Program-made: the position numbers and the translations under genes
The notes under the pieces: model-generated
Database searches by the model: none
Told to the model about the DNA's origin: nothing
Seen by the model: only the letters and a program-made list of their open reading frames with translations
Part shown: positions 1 through 9,881 of the stretch, piece after piece
Position numbering within the stretch: position 1 is the first letter of the stretch
Layout: each line of letters begins with the position of its first letter
NCBI GenBank assembly: GCA_009760855.2
Contig: WPIO01000052.1
Span: forward strand, 1,622,501 to 1,640,000
DNA: 17,500 bases
Reading direction: 5' to 3'
Source of the DNA: Cristatella mucedo
Taxonomy: Eukaryota > Bryozoa > Phylactolaemata > Cristatellidae

Positions 1-46
1 TGGAAAATCGTAAGGCCTCTCAGCTTGTCGATTTCCCCAGTATCGA
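1..46 (+). repeat. Short match to the upstream part of L2-1 copy A, cut by the window edge
   Basis: The stretch reading CCTCTCAGCTTG followed by CGAT and CCC matches the reverse complement of about 2280-2328, which lies just upstream of RT motif A in copy A. About 25 of 30 aligned bases agree by eye, and most differences are transitions. Similarity fades after about base 43, before the motif A region. It may be the end of another degraded copy running off the left edge. The match is too short to be sure. Confidence 0.35.
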
Positions 47-821
47 ATCAAGTGGGGCAGCCATGATAATATTTAAAGAAAATATTGCAGGTCTTACTGA
101 TCCTAAGAACAGGTACATAGGAAACCGAACTGAGTTTGCTGGCTACTGTCAAGCCTTCCGCCAGTCTGCTTGTCTATATCGCGATGCTAACTTTCAAGTC
201 TTTACCTACCTGCGACTACTGACTCACATGCATTTTATGTCATACTTTACATAGTGCTACTACGTCGTAAGTTTACTAAGCTTTGACTGGGCCATAGAAA
301 CATTCCCGAGCAGCTGCTACGTAATCCCATTACTTTCCGGTGTTACAGAGGCTTGCGTGCACATGGCTGGCTTGAAAGGACCGATCACACACACACTGCA
401 CACCATTCTTTTTCACTGCTACCGAGGCCGAGGAGTTGCTTGGCTCTCAATCCATCTCAAGCCCGACTTGTGCAAGCACAGCCATCTAGGATTGCCTATT
501 TTCTTGAGCCTGGCATTTTTATCATTAAAGCTATGATTTAATACTAGCTGTTGCTTAGGAATGCAGCTGGTACCTACAGCTAATGTGCCTGTGCTGCGAC
601 CTTGCAGTGATGCACTTGTATCCTGGTCACTGGTCACTGGCCAGTTCGAGGCAGTTTGTTGATTAATTTTATGGTCTACCTAAACTGCAGAAGCAGTACA
701 CTAAAAGGCAGGGTCTCTGGGTATAATTGTAGCTCCGTGTGCACGATGTACATTACTTTAGCTATCCCATCTGTGTTGTAAAGCTCTGTACATCTGACCC
801 GACCTACTTCAACTATCTATA
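47..821. other. No recognisable gene or element
   Basis: Only short open frames occur here, on both strands, and none resembles a known family. A small tandem CTGGTCA duplication lies near 623-643. I see no RT motif, tRNA-like box or long repeat. It may be intergenic or intronic sequence, or repeats too old to recognise. Confidence 0.5.
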
Positions 822-1089
822 TATGTGTATGTACCTCCTTCTGTAACTTCACAAAGCCACAAAGACTACGTGGATGTTAGAGAGGAGAGTTGTGCATAGT
901 GCACCCAAAGCCTAAGTGGCTTTCGGTATGCATTCGGTAGCCAAAAGACTTCATCTCACACAACAAAGACAAAGTGAGAAGCAAAGCTGAGTCAAGAGAA
1001 CAGTTGAGGTAGTGAGTGACTGGAGTTAGCAGCTCCGGACGGCTGTCAAGGATGTGCCATAGTCGGCAGCAGGAGAGTAGTTGGACCTG

Positions 1090-2345
1090 CAAAGCAAAAG
1101 CTTCGGTCGCCAACGGTTTTTAAGCAGAGGAATGGAACAGCTAATCTGTTGTCCATATATAACCTTAGAGCACGAGGCTGAAACTGATGCAGCAGCTGTA
1201 CTGAGTATGAAGGAGCCGAGCCATGGCGGGCCTTGTGGGTCAGTTTAAGAACTTTACTCTGTATCTATTGATCAACTGTCAGCTATCCAAGCTCCTTTAG
1301 CAAAGGAGGCACATGGTAAAACCTCTGGGATTTGGAAAGTAGCCTAGCAGCCATTGTCATAGCCAGCTCCAGTGGTTACTGGCTTTTTACGGCAGCCCAG
1401 CCATAAGGGAATAACAATAATCTAGCCGAGAAAGAACAAAGGAGCTAGTTAGATTCTGTGCAAACCACCGTGGAAGAGAGTCTTAGATAATCTTAGATAG
1501 GAATCGGACGTGAAAGCAAGCTGTGGAAGCAGTCTTCTTAACGAAGCTTTTATAATTTAGGCAGTTATCGAAGACAATCTTATCTAAATTCTAAATTTCG
1601 TTATCTAAATTCCGAGCACACGGTGATGGTCTCACAACAGCATCACCTATTAGAAGAGCAAAACCTTCTAGTTCAGCCATATACTTTTAGTGTCCCATAA
1701 GTACCAGTTCCGTTTTATCGTTGCTTATTTTAAGGAAATTCTACTACATCCAGGATCAAATGCCTGCAAGGCAAGCATTTAGTTTATCCGTCGTCGCAGC
1801 AGATTCCGACGGTTTAAATGTGTTTCGATACGGTAAGTATCGTCGGCATAAAACTAATAGCCCATTCCATGGGCCCGAATCACTTTTCCTTGAGATTTAT
1901 TATAAAAAACATAATTCATTTGTATAGCTTCCAAAGGGAACTTAATCTCTATTCTATCTCTAATCTTGTTTCGCATACACCGTGGAACTCGAGCCCACGA
2001 CCTCGGTCAGACCTTGATCGGGGCGAGCACCTTAATCACTCTGCCAAACCAGCATAAACAAAGAACAGCAAGGAACCGGGGACAGACCCTTGTGAGACTC
2101 CACAGGTGACAGGTCTGGTGGATGAGACCTGACCACACAGGACACACAACAATCGGACAAGAACGACTTGAATCATGCCAGTCCCACGTCTGCCAGACCG
2201 ACCGTTGTTCTCAACCGTTCCAGTAGGATATCGTGATCAATAGTGTCGAAGGCAGATGTGAAATCTAGGAGCACATGGGCACTACTAGGGAGATCGGCAA
2301 GCTGAGAGGTTCTAAGCGACTCTTGCCAGTCTAAAAGTTGCTTTC
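1090..2345 (-). pseudogene. Reverse transcriptase remnant of L2-1 copy A
   Basis: The reverse transcriptase once copied element RNA at a nicked target. Read from 2345 downward, LLDFTSAFDTIDHDILLERL (RT motif A) is encoded at about 2270-2210. GVSQGSVPGSLLFFVYA (motif B) follows at about 2103-2052 in another frame. Beyond the SINE, FYADDT (motif C) lies near 1845-1830 with the catalytic aspartate pair intact, followed by a frameshift and SESAATTDKLNACLAGI with internal stops. The C-terminal part includes HVPPLLKELG and AVPFL at about 1340-1120, which align with HITPLLADLHWLPV and later positions of copy E. At least three frameshifts and several stops prevent any product. Confidence 0.85.
1895..2050 (-). 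mobile_element. tRNA-derived SINE (copy 1) with an L2-like 3' tail, inserted into L2-1 copy A
   Basis: The minus strand starts with a tRNA-like head: an A-box-like TGGCAGAGTGATTAAGG (2046-2030) and a B-box-like GGCTCGAGTTCC (1995-1984). Spacing and sequence resemble a class II tRNA (Leu/Ser type) promoter for RNA polymerase III. The tail then reads GAGATTAAGTTC and ends in AT-rich sequence near AATTATG, closely resembling the 3' end of L2-2 copy E (16547-16590). Flanking L2-1 sequence resumes with CTCAAGGAAAAG, corresponding to the matching point in copy B. No clean target-site duplication is visible. The copy at 13193-13337 belongs to the same family. Confidence 0.77.
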
Positions 2346-2369
2346 ACTAAATTTGGCATCTTGCAGCCT

Positions 2370-3110
2370 AGAAATTGGCAGAGGAAGAGATAGCCGGCAG
2401 ACAAATAAAGGAGATACAGGCGGAAAGAGACAGAAGTAAAAAATTAGGTGAAAACAGGGAGACAAAGAATGATAACAGCACAGCTACACACTCAGGTAAG
2501 CAGATCGACTCAGAAACGGAAAGACTGAGAACGGCAGAGACCTAGGGACAGAGTGAGGTATGCCGATACTGACGCAGCAATAGAACAGGAGTGCACACAG
2601 GGATGAAGTGAAACTGAAAGCCAGCTTCTTTAAGAAAGAGTGAGGCATAGAGTGAGTGACCCAGCGAGCGAGCGAGTGAGCGAGTGAGTGAGCGAGTGAG
2701 TGAGCAAGTGAGCAAGCGAGCGAGCAAGTGAGCGAGTAAGTGAGTGAGTGAGCGAATGAGTGAGTGAGCGAGTGAGGAAGTGAGTGAGCTAGTTAGTGAG
2801 CGAGTGAGTGGGTGAGCGAGTGAGCAAGTGAGCGAGTGAGCAAGTGAGCGAGTGAGTGAGTGAGTGAGTGAGTGAGTGAGTGAGTGAATGAGTGAATGAG
2901 TGAATGAGTGAGTGAGTGAGTGAGCCAGCAAAAGAGGGTAAAAGAAAGAGTGAGATGAGGAGAGGGTGAGCAGGTGTGAGGAAAGAGTGGAGGAGTGGAC
3001 AGAGAGGAGGAGGACTAGAGGAATATGGCAGATAATTAAGGATTAAGAGTGGGTAGACCAGCGAAGCAGCAAACCGAAAAACAATGAAGAGGTGAGCACG
3101 GCAAACTGCC
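2370..3110. other. Strongly purine-skewed plus strand
   Basis: For about 740 bases the plus strand is dominated by A and G, including the GAGT/GAGC array and flanks such as GAGGAGAGGGTGAG. The flanks (2370-2640 and 2930-3110) are not tandem repeats but share the skew, so they may be older, diverged edges of the array. No coding evidence is seen. Confidence 0.6.
2651..2926. repeat. GAGT/GAGC tetranucleotide array with higher-order structure
   Basis: About 275 bases of imperfect 4-bp units, mainly GAGT and GAGC with GAAT, AAGT and AAGC variants. In the middle part, near 2816-2855, the 16-mer GAGCAAGTGAGCGAGT repeats, indicating local amplification of a longer unit. From about 2850 it becomes almost pure GAGT with a few GAAT units. 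The minus strand reads as long Ser-Leu-Thr-His repeat frames; these are by-products of the repeat, not proteins. Confidence 0.93.
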
Positions 3111-3184
3111 ACCTGTTAGTGCTTTCTATAGAAAGGTTTAATGGCTCAGTTAAGCTTATGATTACTGATTATTCGAATAGAATA

Positions 3185-3598
3185 GATGTAATGTAATTTG
3201 TCTCCATCTCTAACTCCACAAAGTCACAAGACTGAGTGGCTGTTGCACAAGAGATTTTATTTGTATTGCACTCTAAGCCTAAGTGGCTTTTGGTACGAAC
3301 GCAGCAGCCCTCAGACTTCATGTGCAAGAAAGAGCCAGTGAGAAGCGTTGCAGAGTCAGCAGGTCATTCGAGAAAGTGAGTTGCATGGAAGTACCAGCTC
3401 AGAACTGTTCGAAAAGATGTGCCACAGACGGCAGCAGGAGAATAGATTTCATTGCATAGAAATTATGGAAGTGAGTTCCTTAGTCTAGGACCTGCATAGA
3501 GCTTCTGTCGCCAACAGACTTTAGGCAAAGGAATGGAACAACTAATCAATTGGCCATATTTAGATAATCTGAGCATTTAAGGAAGCTGAAACTGGAGA
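3185..3598 (-). mobile_element. L2-1 copy C: 3' end of an L2/CR1-type retrotransposon
   Basis: The minus strand aligns with the C-terminal codons and 3' UTR of copies A and B. Shared blocks include GGAATGGAACA (3531-3541, also in A at 1131 and reversed in B at 12441), GTCGCCAAC (about 3508-3516) and AGCCTAAGTGGC (about 3276, also in A). The 3' boundary, reading GGAGACAAATTACATTACA on the minus strand, resembles that of B. Homology stops near 3598, so this is a 5'-truncated insertion carrying only about 410 bases. A stretch near 3242-3268 is extra relative to A. Confidence 0.82.
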
Positions 3599-4115
3599 GT
3601 CTAGATCTCTGTCAGTGATTTAGGACAAGTAGTCAATGTGGAAGCTGATGCTGTCAAGGTTAGATGTACTTATAGAAATGCAACTTCATTAAAATTGCTA
3701 AATTGTGATACTGTAGTAAGTTATATAAATATAGCTTGCATAAAATGTTGCTAAAGTACGGTTGTCTGAACGATATGCATGTATAAGCCGACCGGCATGT
3801 ATAATGTATGCTATCAGGCCATTATTTATCTGCAATTTTTCATACTGAGTAAGGCTATTGCTGAGAGCTGCCAAGAACAACTTTCTGTCGTTAGTATGGT
3901 GGTGGCAGCAAATTGAAATTGGATGGCACACGGTAGCTTAGTTAAGATAACAAAATGAACTGACCCCATAGAGCTGGCTTTCTGGAGCAATTAGTGGTTT
4001 GTGGCTTATAAATAGCAGTGGGATGTGCATATATTCATTTTCAAATTGAACCGGGGTCTTCAGGAGTGTACTTCGCATAACAATCTTCATCGAATACCCT
4101 AGTAATCGCTACCAA
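3599..4115. other. No recognisable feature; AT-rich spacer
   Basis: This stretch lies between the truncated end of L2-1 copy C and the polypyrimidine tract. A 77-codon minus-strand frame (3698-3931) has no recognisable motif. I see no repeats or tRNA-like boxes. Confidence 0.5.
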
Positions 4116-4559
<444 letters not shown>

Positions 4560-5704
4560 GCTGTCGATTGCCATTCACTGAAAGGCAGTGCTGCACTCGC
4601 GATATGCCCGGATTAGGGCATGCCAGGTGATTTCTCACCCCCTGGCAGTCAGTTCTTGCAGCCTACGCGGTGCCCAGTCCACCCACACAAGACTCTCCTG
4701 CGAGCTGCAGTATGGGGGGGGCAGGCTCTGGTATCCACCTGGCCAAGCAAGTGGATCTGGCTAGAGTGGGACATTTTCAGTAGCAGCCTAGGCAGCCACT
4801 AATGAGGGCTGCAGCCCAAGCAGGGAGCAATTGGAATCCTGCCCAACTCAGCAGCTGCCACTGAGAATCACTTCACCCATTGGGGCTGACCTTTCCTCTG
4901 AGCCTTAACCGAGCGCCGGCCCTGCTCTTGCACTGTGCCCCGGCATTGATTCACTGACCAGTAATTCTAGGCAGGCGACTGCCGATGCCCCCCCCCCCCG
5001 TGCGCTGGCAGGTGATCTTCGGCACCTCTCGGTCTCTCTGTTGCCAGTAGCTGCGTTGGCAGTCAGCCACTCAGTAGCAGAACCTTCGAGAAGTAGCTCT
5101 CCGGCCGGAGCCCCATCGAGAGCCTCCTTCTCGCTAGCTGCCCACAGCCTGAGACCTAATCACCGGTAGCCAGTCACCTGGCTACCTGCCACTGTCCCAG
5201 CACACCGCAGACCGTCTGGTGGGAAATGTCTGGATAGCTTGACTTCGATGATCGGCCCCCTTGTGGAGGCAGTGGCTAATGGTGGTCGATTGAGAAGCAG
5301 TACAGCGAAATGAATGGACACGAAGCTTCGCCTCGTTATAAGCTGCCAATTGCGAATTAGGCCAGCCGATATATAAAGTAAACACCAGACTGGCTGGCCT
5401 AGCAAATGGCCATTATTAACAGGCAGCCATGATCTAAGATAGGTAGCAATAAGATGCCAGAAAACGACAGGAGATGGAGAAGAGAACTGGGTGAAGGTAG
5501 CAGAAAAGAGAGCTGGGTGTGGTTCAGAGTGAACAACGAAGCAATGTGGAGGCAATTTGGAGAAAGTCACTGCTTAGTAGGTCGGCTGCCATGCAAGGAG
5601 CAGTTGCTCAGTTCGAGAGACACTAAACCTTCCCTGTCTCTCATTCAGCCAGTTTCAGCAAGCTGTAACTCAGTCGAAGGGTCTTCAAGTAATTTCCAAG
5701 TGAC
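4560..5704. other. No gene; comparatively GC-rich spacer with a hairpin and a C12 run
   Basis: GC content is visibly higher than in neighbouring segments, especially 4620-5160, with a C12 run at 4988-4999 and a perfect short hairpin at 5165-5186. Open frames on both strands (for example minus 5160-5570) show no known domain. A regulatory region is possible but unsupported. Confidence 0.45.
5165..5186. repeat. Perfect 9-bp inverted repeat, 4-nt loop
   Basis: GGTAGCCAG (5165-5173), loop TCAC, CTGGCTACC (5178-5186). It could form a small cruciform or RNA hairpin. No gene context explains it. Confidence 0.7.
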
Positions 5705-6275
5705 ACCATATTTTGCTAGTAAATGGCATGCACCTAAGATGACTAAATCTCTTTCTAGTTTCGTTACAAATGCTAGAAAGGAAGTGGGTCCATCGCTTAG
5801 TAATACCGCTCACACTGTCAGCGCACATAAGCACACCAAGGACAGTGGCACGAGCTCAGCAAATGCTGTGATGTGCATTTTTAGCATCCTTTCAATTGTC
5901 AAGTCATTGGATGTCGGAACGTTAGTCGGGAGTGAGTTTCAGGCATTAAATAAGGAGCATATTAACTAAAGGTGCGGTCTGCAAGGAATTTGGGGTCAAA
6001 TAATGGCACAGATATTCGACTTAAGCCAGAAAAGGGTGTAGGATTCCTAACCTGATTGGGGAGCAGTTCAGATTGGTAGCGCAGTAACAAGAAGAAATTG
6101 AGGAACCTACAAGTGAGTGGCAAAACCTTGAAGCATATAAGTTGCTTGATTTATATCCCGTGCAGGTCGAGGGGAAGTGGCCCAATGTGGCAACTTCGAC
6201 GTTAATGACAGACAAGTCTGGCTGCAGAGTCTGACACCAACTGTCTGCACCCTAGTGCACGGATCGGACACGGTT
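5705..6275 (-). mobile_element. L2-2 copy D: 3' part of an L2-type retrotransposon
   Basis: On the minus strand, translation near 6225-6030 gives DSAARLVCH, RRSCHIGPLPLDLHG and KQLICFKVLPLTCRFL, aligning with NSAAKLVCREHRSCHITPLL and KQRIDFKVLSLTFRSL of copy E. Two stops interrupt it. The extreme C-terminus (about 5940-5850) also matches E, for example NSLP and TSNDLTIERMLK against TSPDLTTFKRNLK. The 3' UTR continues to about 5705, with a degraded form of the terminal stem-loop near 5730-5778. The 5' RT portion is missing beyond about 6275. The plus-strand frame 5454-5969 is antisense to this copy. Confidence 0.82.
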
Positions 6276-6499
6276 ATCTTCTAGACTGACTTCCCTTTGA
6301 AATGGAGACAAGCACTTCTTTGCCTAATGAAAAATGGTCTCTCAAACATGCAAGTAATGTCTGCCCAAACGTGACATTCATGCATAAGTGCTTCGTTAAC
6401 CTCCTAAGAGTGTGAAGCTTAGCGACTTGCACTTAATGCTCCCCGCTTGATTTCCATAGCCAAGTCCGAATCTAGTGTAATTGACTCATGATCATATAC

Positions 6500-6810
6500 T
6501 CTCGGATTAATAACAACTTGCTAGTAACAGGTCCTAAGAGAACTAAATCTCATCCTGTAAACTTTGTGCATGCTGAAAAGTAAGCTTATGAACTGATTAG
6601 CCATAACAGCATGCACATCTTGTCAGCACACTTAAAGGCACCAAGGACGATTTGTACGGGCAGAACAAATACTGTAAGTATTGGGTTAGTTTTATGCTTT
6701 GCTTAAAATGTCATCGAGTCAGGAGTTTCCCTGAAGTCAGTCGTCACGTACCAGGCTATAGACACATTACAACTGAATGTGTGGTCTTATACGATTTGAG
6801 GCTGTTTAGC
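6500..6810 (-). mobile_element. L2-2 copy G: very degraded 3' end of an L2-type retrotransposon
   Basis: The plus strand reads CCTAAGAGAACTAAATCTC (about 6533-6551), matching the reverse complement of the 3' terminal hairpin of copy E. AGCATGCACA, TGTCAGCA and AAGGACGA (about 6608-6652) follow in the same order as in the 3' UTR of E. Further up, the reverse frame contains RETPDSMTF, aligning with RTSPDLTTF of E, and DHTF aligning with DRAF. Similarity fades near 6810. It has the same orientation as copy D and lies about 230 bases from it, so the two are separate truncated insertions or a partly duplicated one. Confidence 0.68.
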
Positions 6811-7629
6811 AGTGTAAGAGCCACTTGAGTCTGAGGAGCCAGTGGTATCAGAGGTGATTAGCTTACATAGGCATGCCGAAGCAAGACAAAAGAAGGAACC
6901 AAATGGTGTGAGTGAACGAATGTCAAGGTCAAAGTGAGTGCACTGCTTGGTGGAGAGAGAGCCAGCGCCGATCAGAGAGGTACGATGAACTCTGACTGTT
7001 GCAAAATTCATGGCAGACAGACAAAGATGGTGGCGAGTTTAGTACCATTTCTTTGCATTCTACTTGAGCACAGCCAGGAAGGCCTTCAAGGAGAGATTTA
7101 AGGAAATCCAGCAGGATGTCACAAATGCACATGGACTGACTTTCGGCAGCATCCTTGACTCCTAATGCCTGAATTGCTGCTATGTTTGTAGCTCTAAGTA
7201 GGTAGAGCTGAGTTGTATGCTGACAGGCTCTGTTTAGAGGCTGCAGGGAATATCTAAATCGGGGCTACAACCGTACAGGGGATAGCTTAATCGTGAATAC
7301 GATACTAACGCCAATTGATGACATAGATATACACCAGATGAAGCTGCTAAACCAGCGTGATATGGGCGCACGTTGTTTGCCGAACAAATTGTGCAGGGCT
7401 AAAATATTTACTCTGACTAGCTGCTCACTTTACTACGAAATGACCCCACACCTGGCAAAGGGTTGAGTGAGTTCCATTGGTCCACTTTCTCGGATTTCAT
7501 TAATGGTGGCTCGACTAAAGTAGTTCCGTAAAAACGTTAAGCAGTAGGATTAAGATACTACAGTTTGCAAACCTTAAGGATGAATTTAAAAAGATCTACC
7601 TGACCCTCGGCCATATTTGTAAAAGGGCT
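6811..7629. other. No recognisable feature
   Basis: Two overlapping minus-strand frames (6787-7011 and 6929-7132) lack known motifs, and the first begins inside copy G. No RT, SINE or simple repeat is seen from here to the inverted repeat at 7630. Confidence 0.45.
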
Positions 7630-7682
7630 CAGCACCTCAAACCTCAAAGGTCTAGCATAGCGCTAGAAAGGCAGAGGTGCTG
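7630..7682. repeat. 9-bp inverted repeat flanking a smaller inverted repeat
   Basis: CAGCACCTC (7630-7638) pairs perfectly with GAGGTGCTG (7674-7682) across 35 bases. The spacer contains a nested CTAGC/GCTAG pair (about 7652-7666). It lies immediately 3' of the tRNA-like sequence on the minus strand, so it could be the body of a SINE-like element. No second copy is seen in the window. Confidence 0.65.
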
Positions 7683-7694
7683 GCCATGTCGTCC

Positions 7695-7760
7695 TATCGA
7701 GATTGAACCAATGGTCTCTGAAAGCAGACACCAGTGTTATACCCACTCGCTCAGTTTGAG
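7695..7760 (-). mobile_element. tRNA-like sequence: SINE head or tRNA pseudogene
   Basis: The minus strand reads GAGCGAGTGGGTATAACAC and then TGG, very close to the D-arm and A box of many tRNAs (AGTGGGTA and CACTGG are both present). A pairing segment TCTGCTTTCAGA follows at the anticodon position, then ATTGGTTCAATCTCGAT, a near-canonical T arm with a B-box-like GGTTCAATC. The anticodon loop appears shortened, and the expected acceptor strands do not pair, so it is not a functional tRNA. It differs from the SINE at 1895-2050. A relic SINE head is the likeliest reading. Confidence 0.5.
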
Positions 7761-7769
7761 CTGTGATTC

Positions 7770-9217
7770 GAGATTAGAGCCGGTTAAAGCCGGCACTTTC
7801 ATCACCGTTGCAGCCAGCCACATGCAGCTATTACCAGGCTTATGTAGAATAGGAAGGACGAGAAAATATGAAACTGGTCATGCTTGCAGTCTTTGGAATG
7901 CATTCGTAAAAAACCAATATGGCAGTTATCAAAGAAGGCATGACGTCTACGAGTGCAGAAAAGTCGCCTCGCTACAGCATCACATCACCGGTTACCGATA
8001 AAAAGTCGTATCTTCAGCCTCTCGTTTTGGGCCAGGTCACCTGTACTTGCAAGCTTGCAGCTGCCCTGAGGAGAGTTGGCAGCATCAGTGCTTCAGAAAT
8101 AAAAAGAAAAGGGCGCAGCAAGATTCAAACCAGCCGAAATGCCTACAAAGACCAGCACATGCAAGGGAAAAAGAATGATTGGTGACTTAGGACCTCTGCC
8201 GACAATGACTGCACGTGTGATGAGTAATGAGAGCTAGTGGCAACATGCCAAGAACAAGACGACCACTTGCCAGATTATTTGTCATTGGGCCATACCAAAT
8301 GGATGGGGCACATTAGAGCTGCTCCCTAGTCGGAATTTTTTCAACCAATCCCGGTAGGCTGTATCCCTGCCTCCTACATCTTTGATGGTACAACAAAGTC
8401 TGTGCCAGCCTGGCTGTAGTCAGTCTTTCGGCTACTCAATCAAGCACCGAAGCCGATCCCTTCTAACCCCCCCCCCCCCACCGTCCACCCTCCTCTCCCC
8501 CCAGTGCCTTACCTGCCCGGAAGTCACTGGAGCACACGATCTGCTAGTCTTGCCGAGCGCCGGTGTGTGCAAAGTCTTGAGAGCTTATATGAAGTTCGCA
8601 TGTAAGAAGAAGTCCAGTGCTTCTGAAAGCTTGCTCGCGAGTGTTGATTTGGCTGCTTCTTAAGCACAGAGTGGGCTCCTCTTTAAAGAATTCCTGTGAG
8701 GCCTCCACCCAAACTAAATCGAATCTGTCCCAGTATCGTATGAAAGGTAAATGATTTGTGCTGTCCAATGGCCATTGCTTTGTGGCTGCCCGGGAAAGTA
8801 TGGCAATGACATCTGTGAGTGAGTAAGCCCAATGCTCCTTCCCACACGTTTGCTAGCAATCGGTGACCTCCTGTGCTAGCTCTTACTCCACTGGGTCACC
8901 ACTGACAGCACATGAAACTGACCACCTGGTAAAGTTTGGAGCGGCCACCAATCGCCTAACCCCTTTTTACCCGACAGATTGCAGAATCCCTACCTCAAGC
9001 CAGTGGACAGGCTGCTGTGCGCCTAGTGAAGGATGCTGAGCTCTAGAAAAATGGTGGAAATGGAAATGGAAAAATGGCACTCCCTCCGGACGCTCCCCTC
9101 CACTACAGCCTGGCCTACTCTAGTGACCTATGTTCCTCTTGCAACTGAATCGTGAGTGCCAAAAATAACCACTGTGGCTTTATTTCGTAACGCATTCCGA
9201 GCCTCGTTTAGATGATC
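7770..9217. other. No recognisable gene or element; contains a C13 run
   Basis: Short frames on both strands (for example 7711-8185 plus and 8382-8663 plus) have no identifiable domain. A C13 run at 8467-8479 is followed by a pyrimidine-rich patch. A small GGAAATGGAAATGG-type repeat lies near 9055-9075. Confidence 0.45.
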
Positions 9218-9270
9218 AATGGTACATTTTTAATGGTACATTTTTACATTAATGGTACATTAATGGTACA
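9218..9270. repeat. Four copies of AATGGTACA
   Basis: AATGGTACA starts at 9218, 9232, 9251 and 9262, separated by T-rich spacers of uneven length. It looks like local slippage or a degraded minisatellite. The region to 9674 shows nothing further. Confidence 0.85.
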
Positions 9271-9674
9271 CTTTTACTCCTACATTTCAATTAGTAAAGC
9301 CTGGCTATTGCCCTCAGATACCTGTCTCTTCAGCCCCATGCAAATCGAATAGGTGATTGCACAAATAAACACCCACCACATTGCCCACTAAATGCGATAC
9401 TCCTTCGTGTGAACTTATGTTGCCTGCCAGTGAATCCATGAAGACAAATCTTTCAGGCTGACCGACACAGGAAAAAGTGCTGTCCTATCCACTTTATTGC
9501 ACTTGAAGAAGTGGTATTCTAGCTCTGGTCATAGGGCATTGACTAAAGTCTGACAGTAGTATCTCCAGCTTCTGCCTGGTCAACAATTGCTTTTTGCAGC
9601 ATTAAACCATACTGTACTGATCGGCTAGTTTTACAGAGCCTGATTCACACACATTGCACATACGCGCGCAGGCG

Positions 9675-9714
<40 letters not shown>

Positions 9715-9765
9715 CTTTCTTAAGTCCTCATATCAATCTCGCACACACAATCTCGTCTCCACGCC

Positions 9766-9842
<77 letters not shown>

Positions 9843-9881
9843 ACTGTAGTCTCTCTGTCTCTGTCTCTGTCTCTGTCTCTT
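9675..9881. repeat. Compound microsatellite: (CA)n, (CT)n, (TCTCTG)n
   Basis: CA repeats at about 9675-9715 are followed by a nearly unique 55-base spacer. Uninterrupted TC follows at 9772-9841 (about 35 units), then TCTCTG units at about 9849-9881. Long frames read from this region on both strands are products of the repeat. Confidence 0.95.

Larger units (their letters stand above)
822..2345 (-). mobile_element. L2-1 copy A: decayed L2/CR1-type non-LTR retrotransposon, 5'-truncated, split by a SINE
   Basis: On the minus strand the order is RT motif A, motif B, a SINE insertion (1895-2050), motif C, thumb and C-terminal region, then a 3' UTR. The UTR aligns with copy B (12560-12786) and copy C (3185-3480) and ends near 822-830. 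The 5' part, including the endonuclease, is absent; the sequence becomes purine-rich and unrelated above about 2345. Compared with B and C, copy A has lost about 30-40 bases at the end of the coding region, near 1089-1092. Clade assignment rests on the RT and C-terminal motifs. It is long dead. Confidence 0.87.

Noticed and set aside
1880-2065. Target-site duplication around SINE copy 1
   Set aside because: Short T-rich/ATG-type similarities flank it, but none is clean enough to call.
2651-2926. CRISPR-like array
   Set aside because: Units are 4 bp without unique spacers, and the sequence is eukaryotic.
2542-3112. Minus-strand frames with Ser-Leu-Thr-His repeats
   Set aside because: Direct by-product of the GAGT/GAGC array; no start context or domain supports a protein.
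5454-5969. 171-codon plus-strand frame
   Set aside because: It lies largely antisense to L2-2 copy D, whose minus-strand alignment explains the sequence.
6787-7132. Overlapping minus-strand frames as a possible exon
   Set aside because: No known family is recognised, and the lower part overlaps L2-2 copy G.
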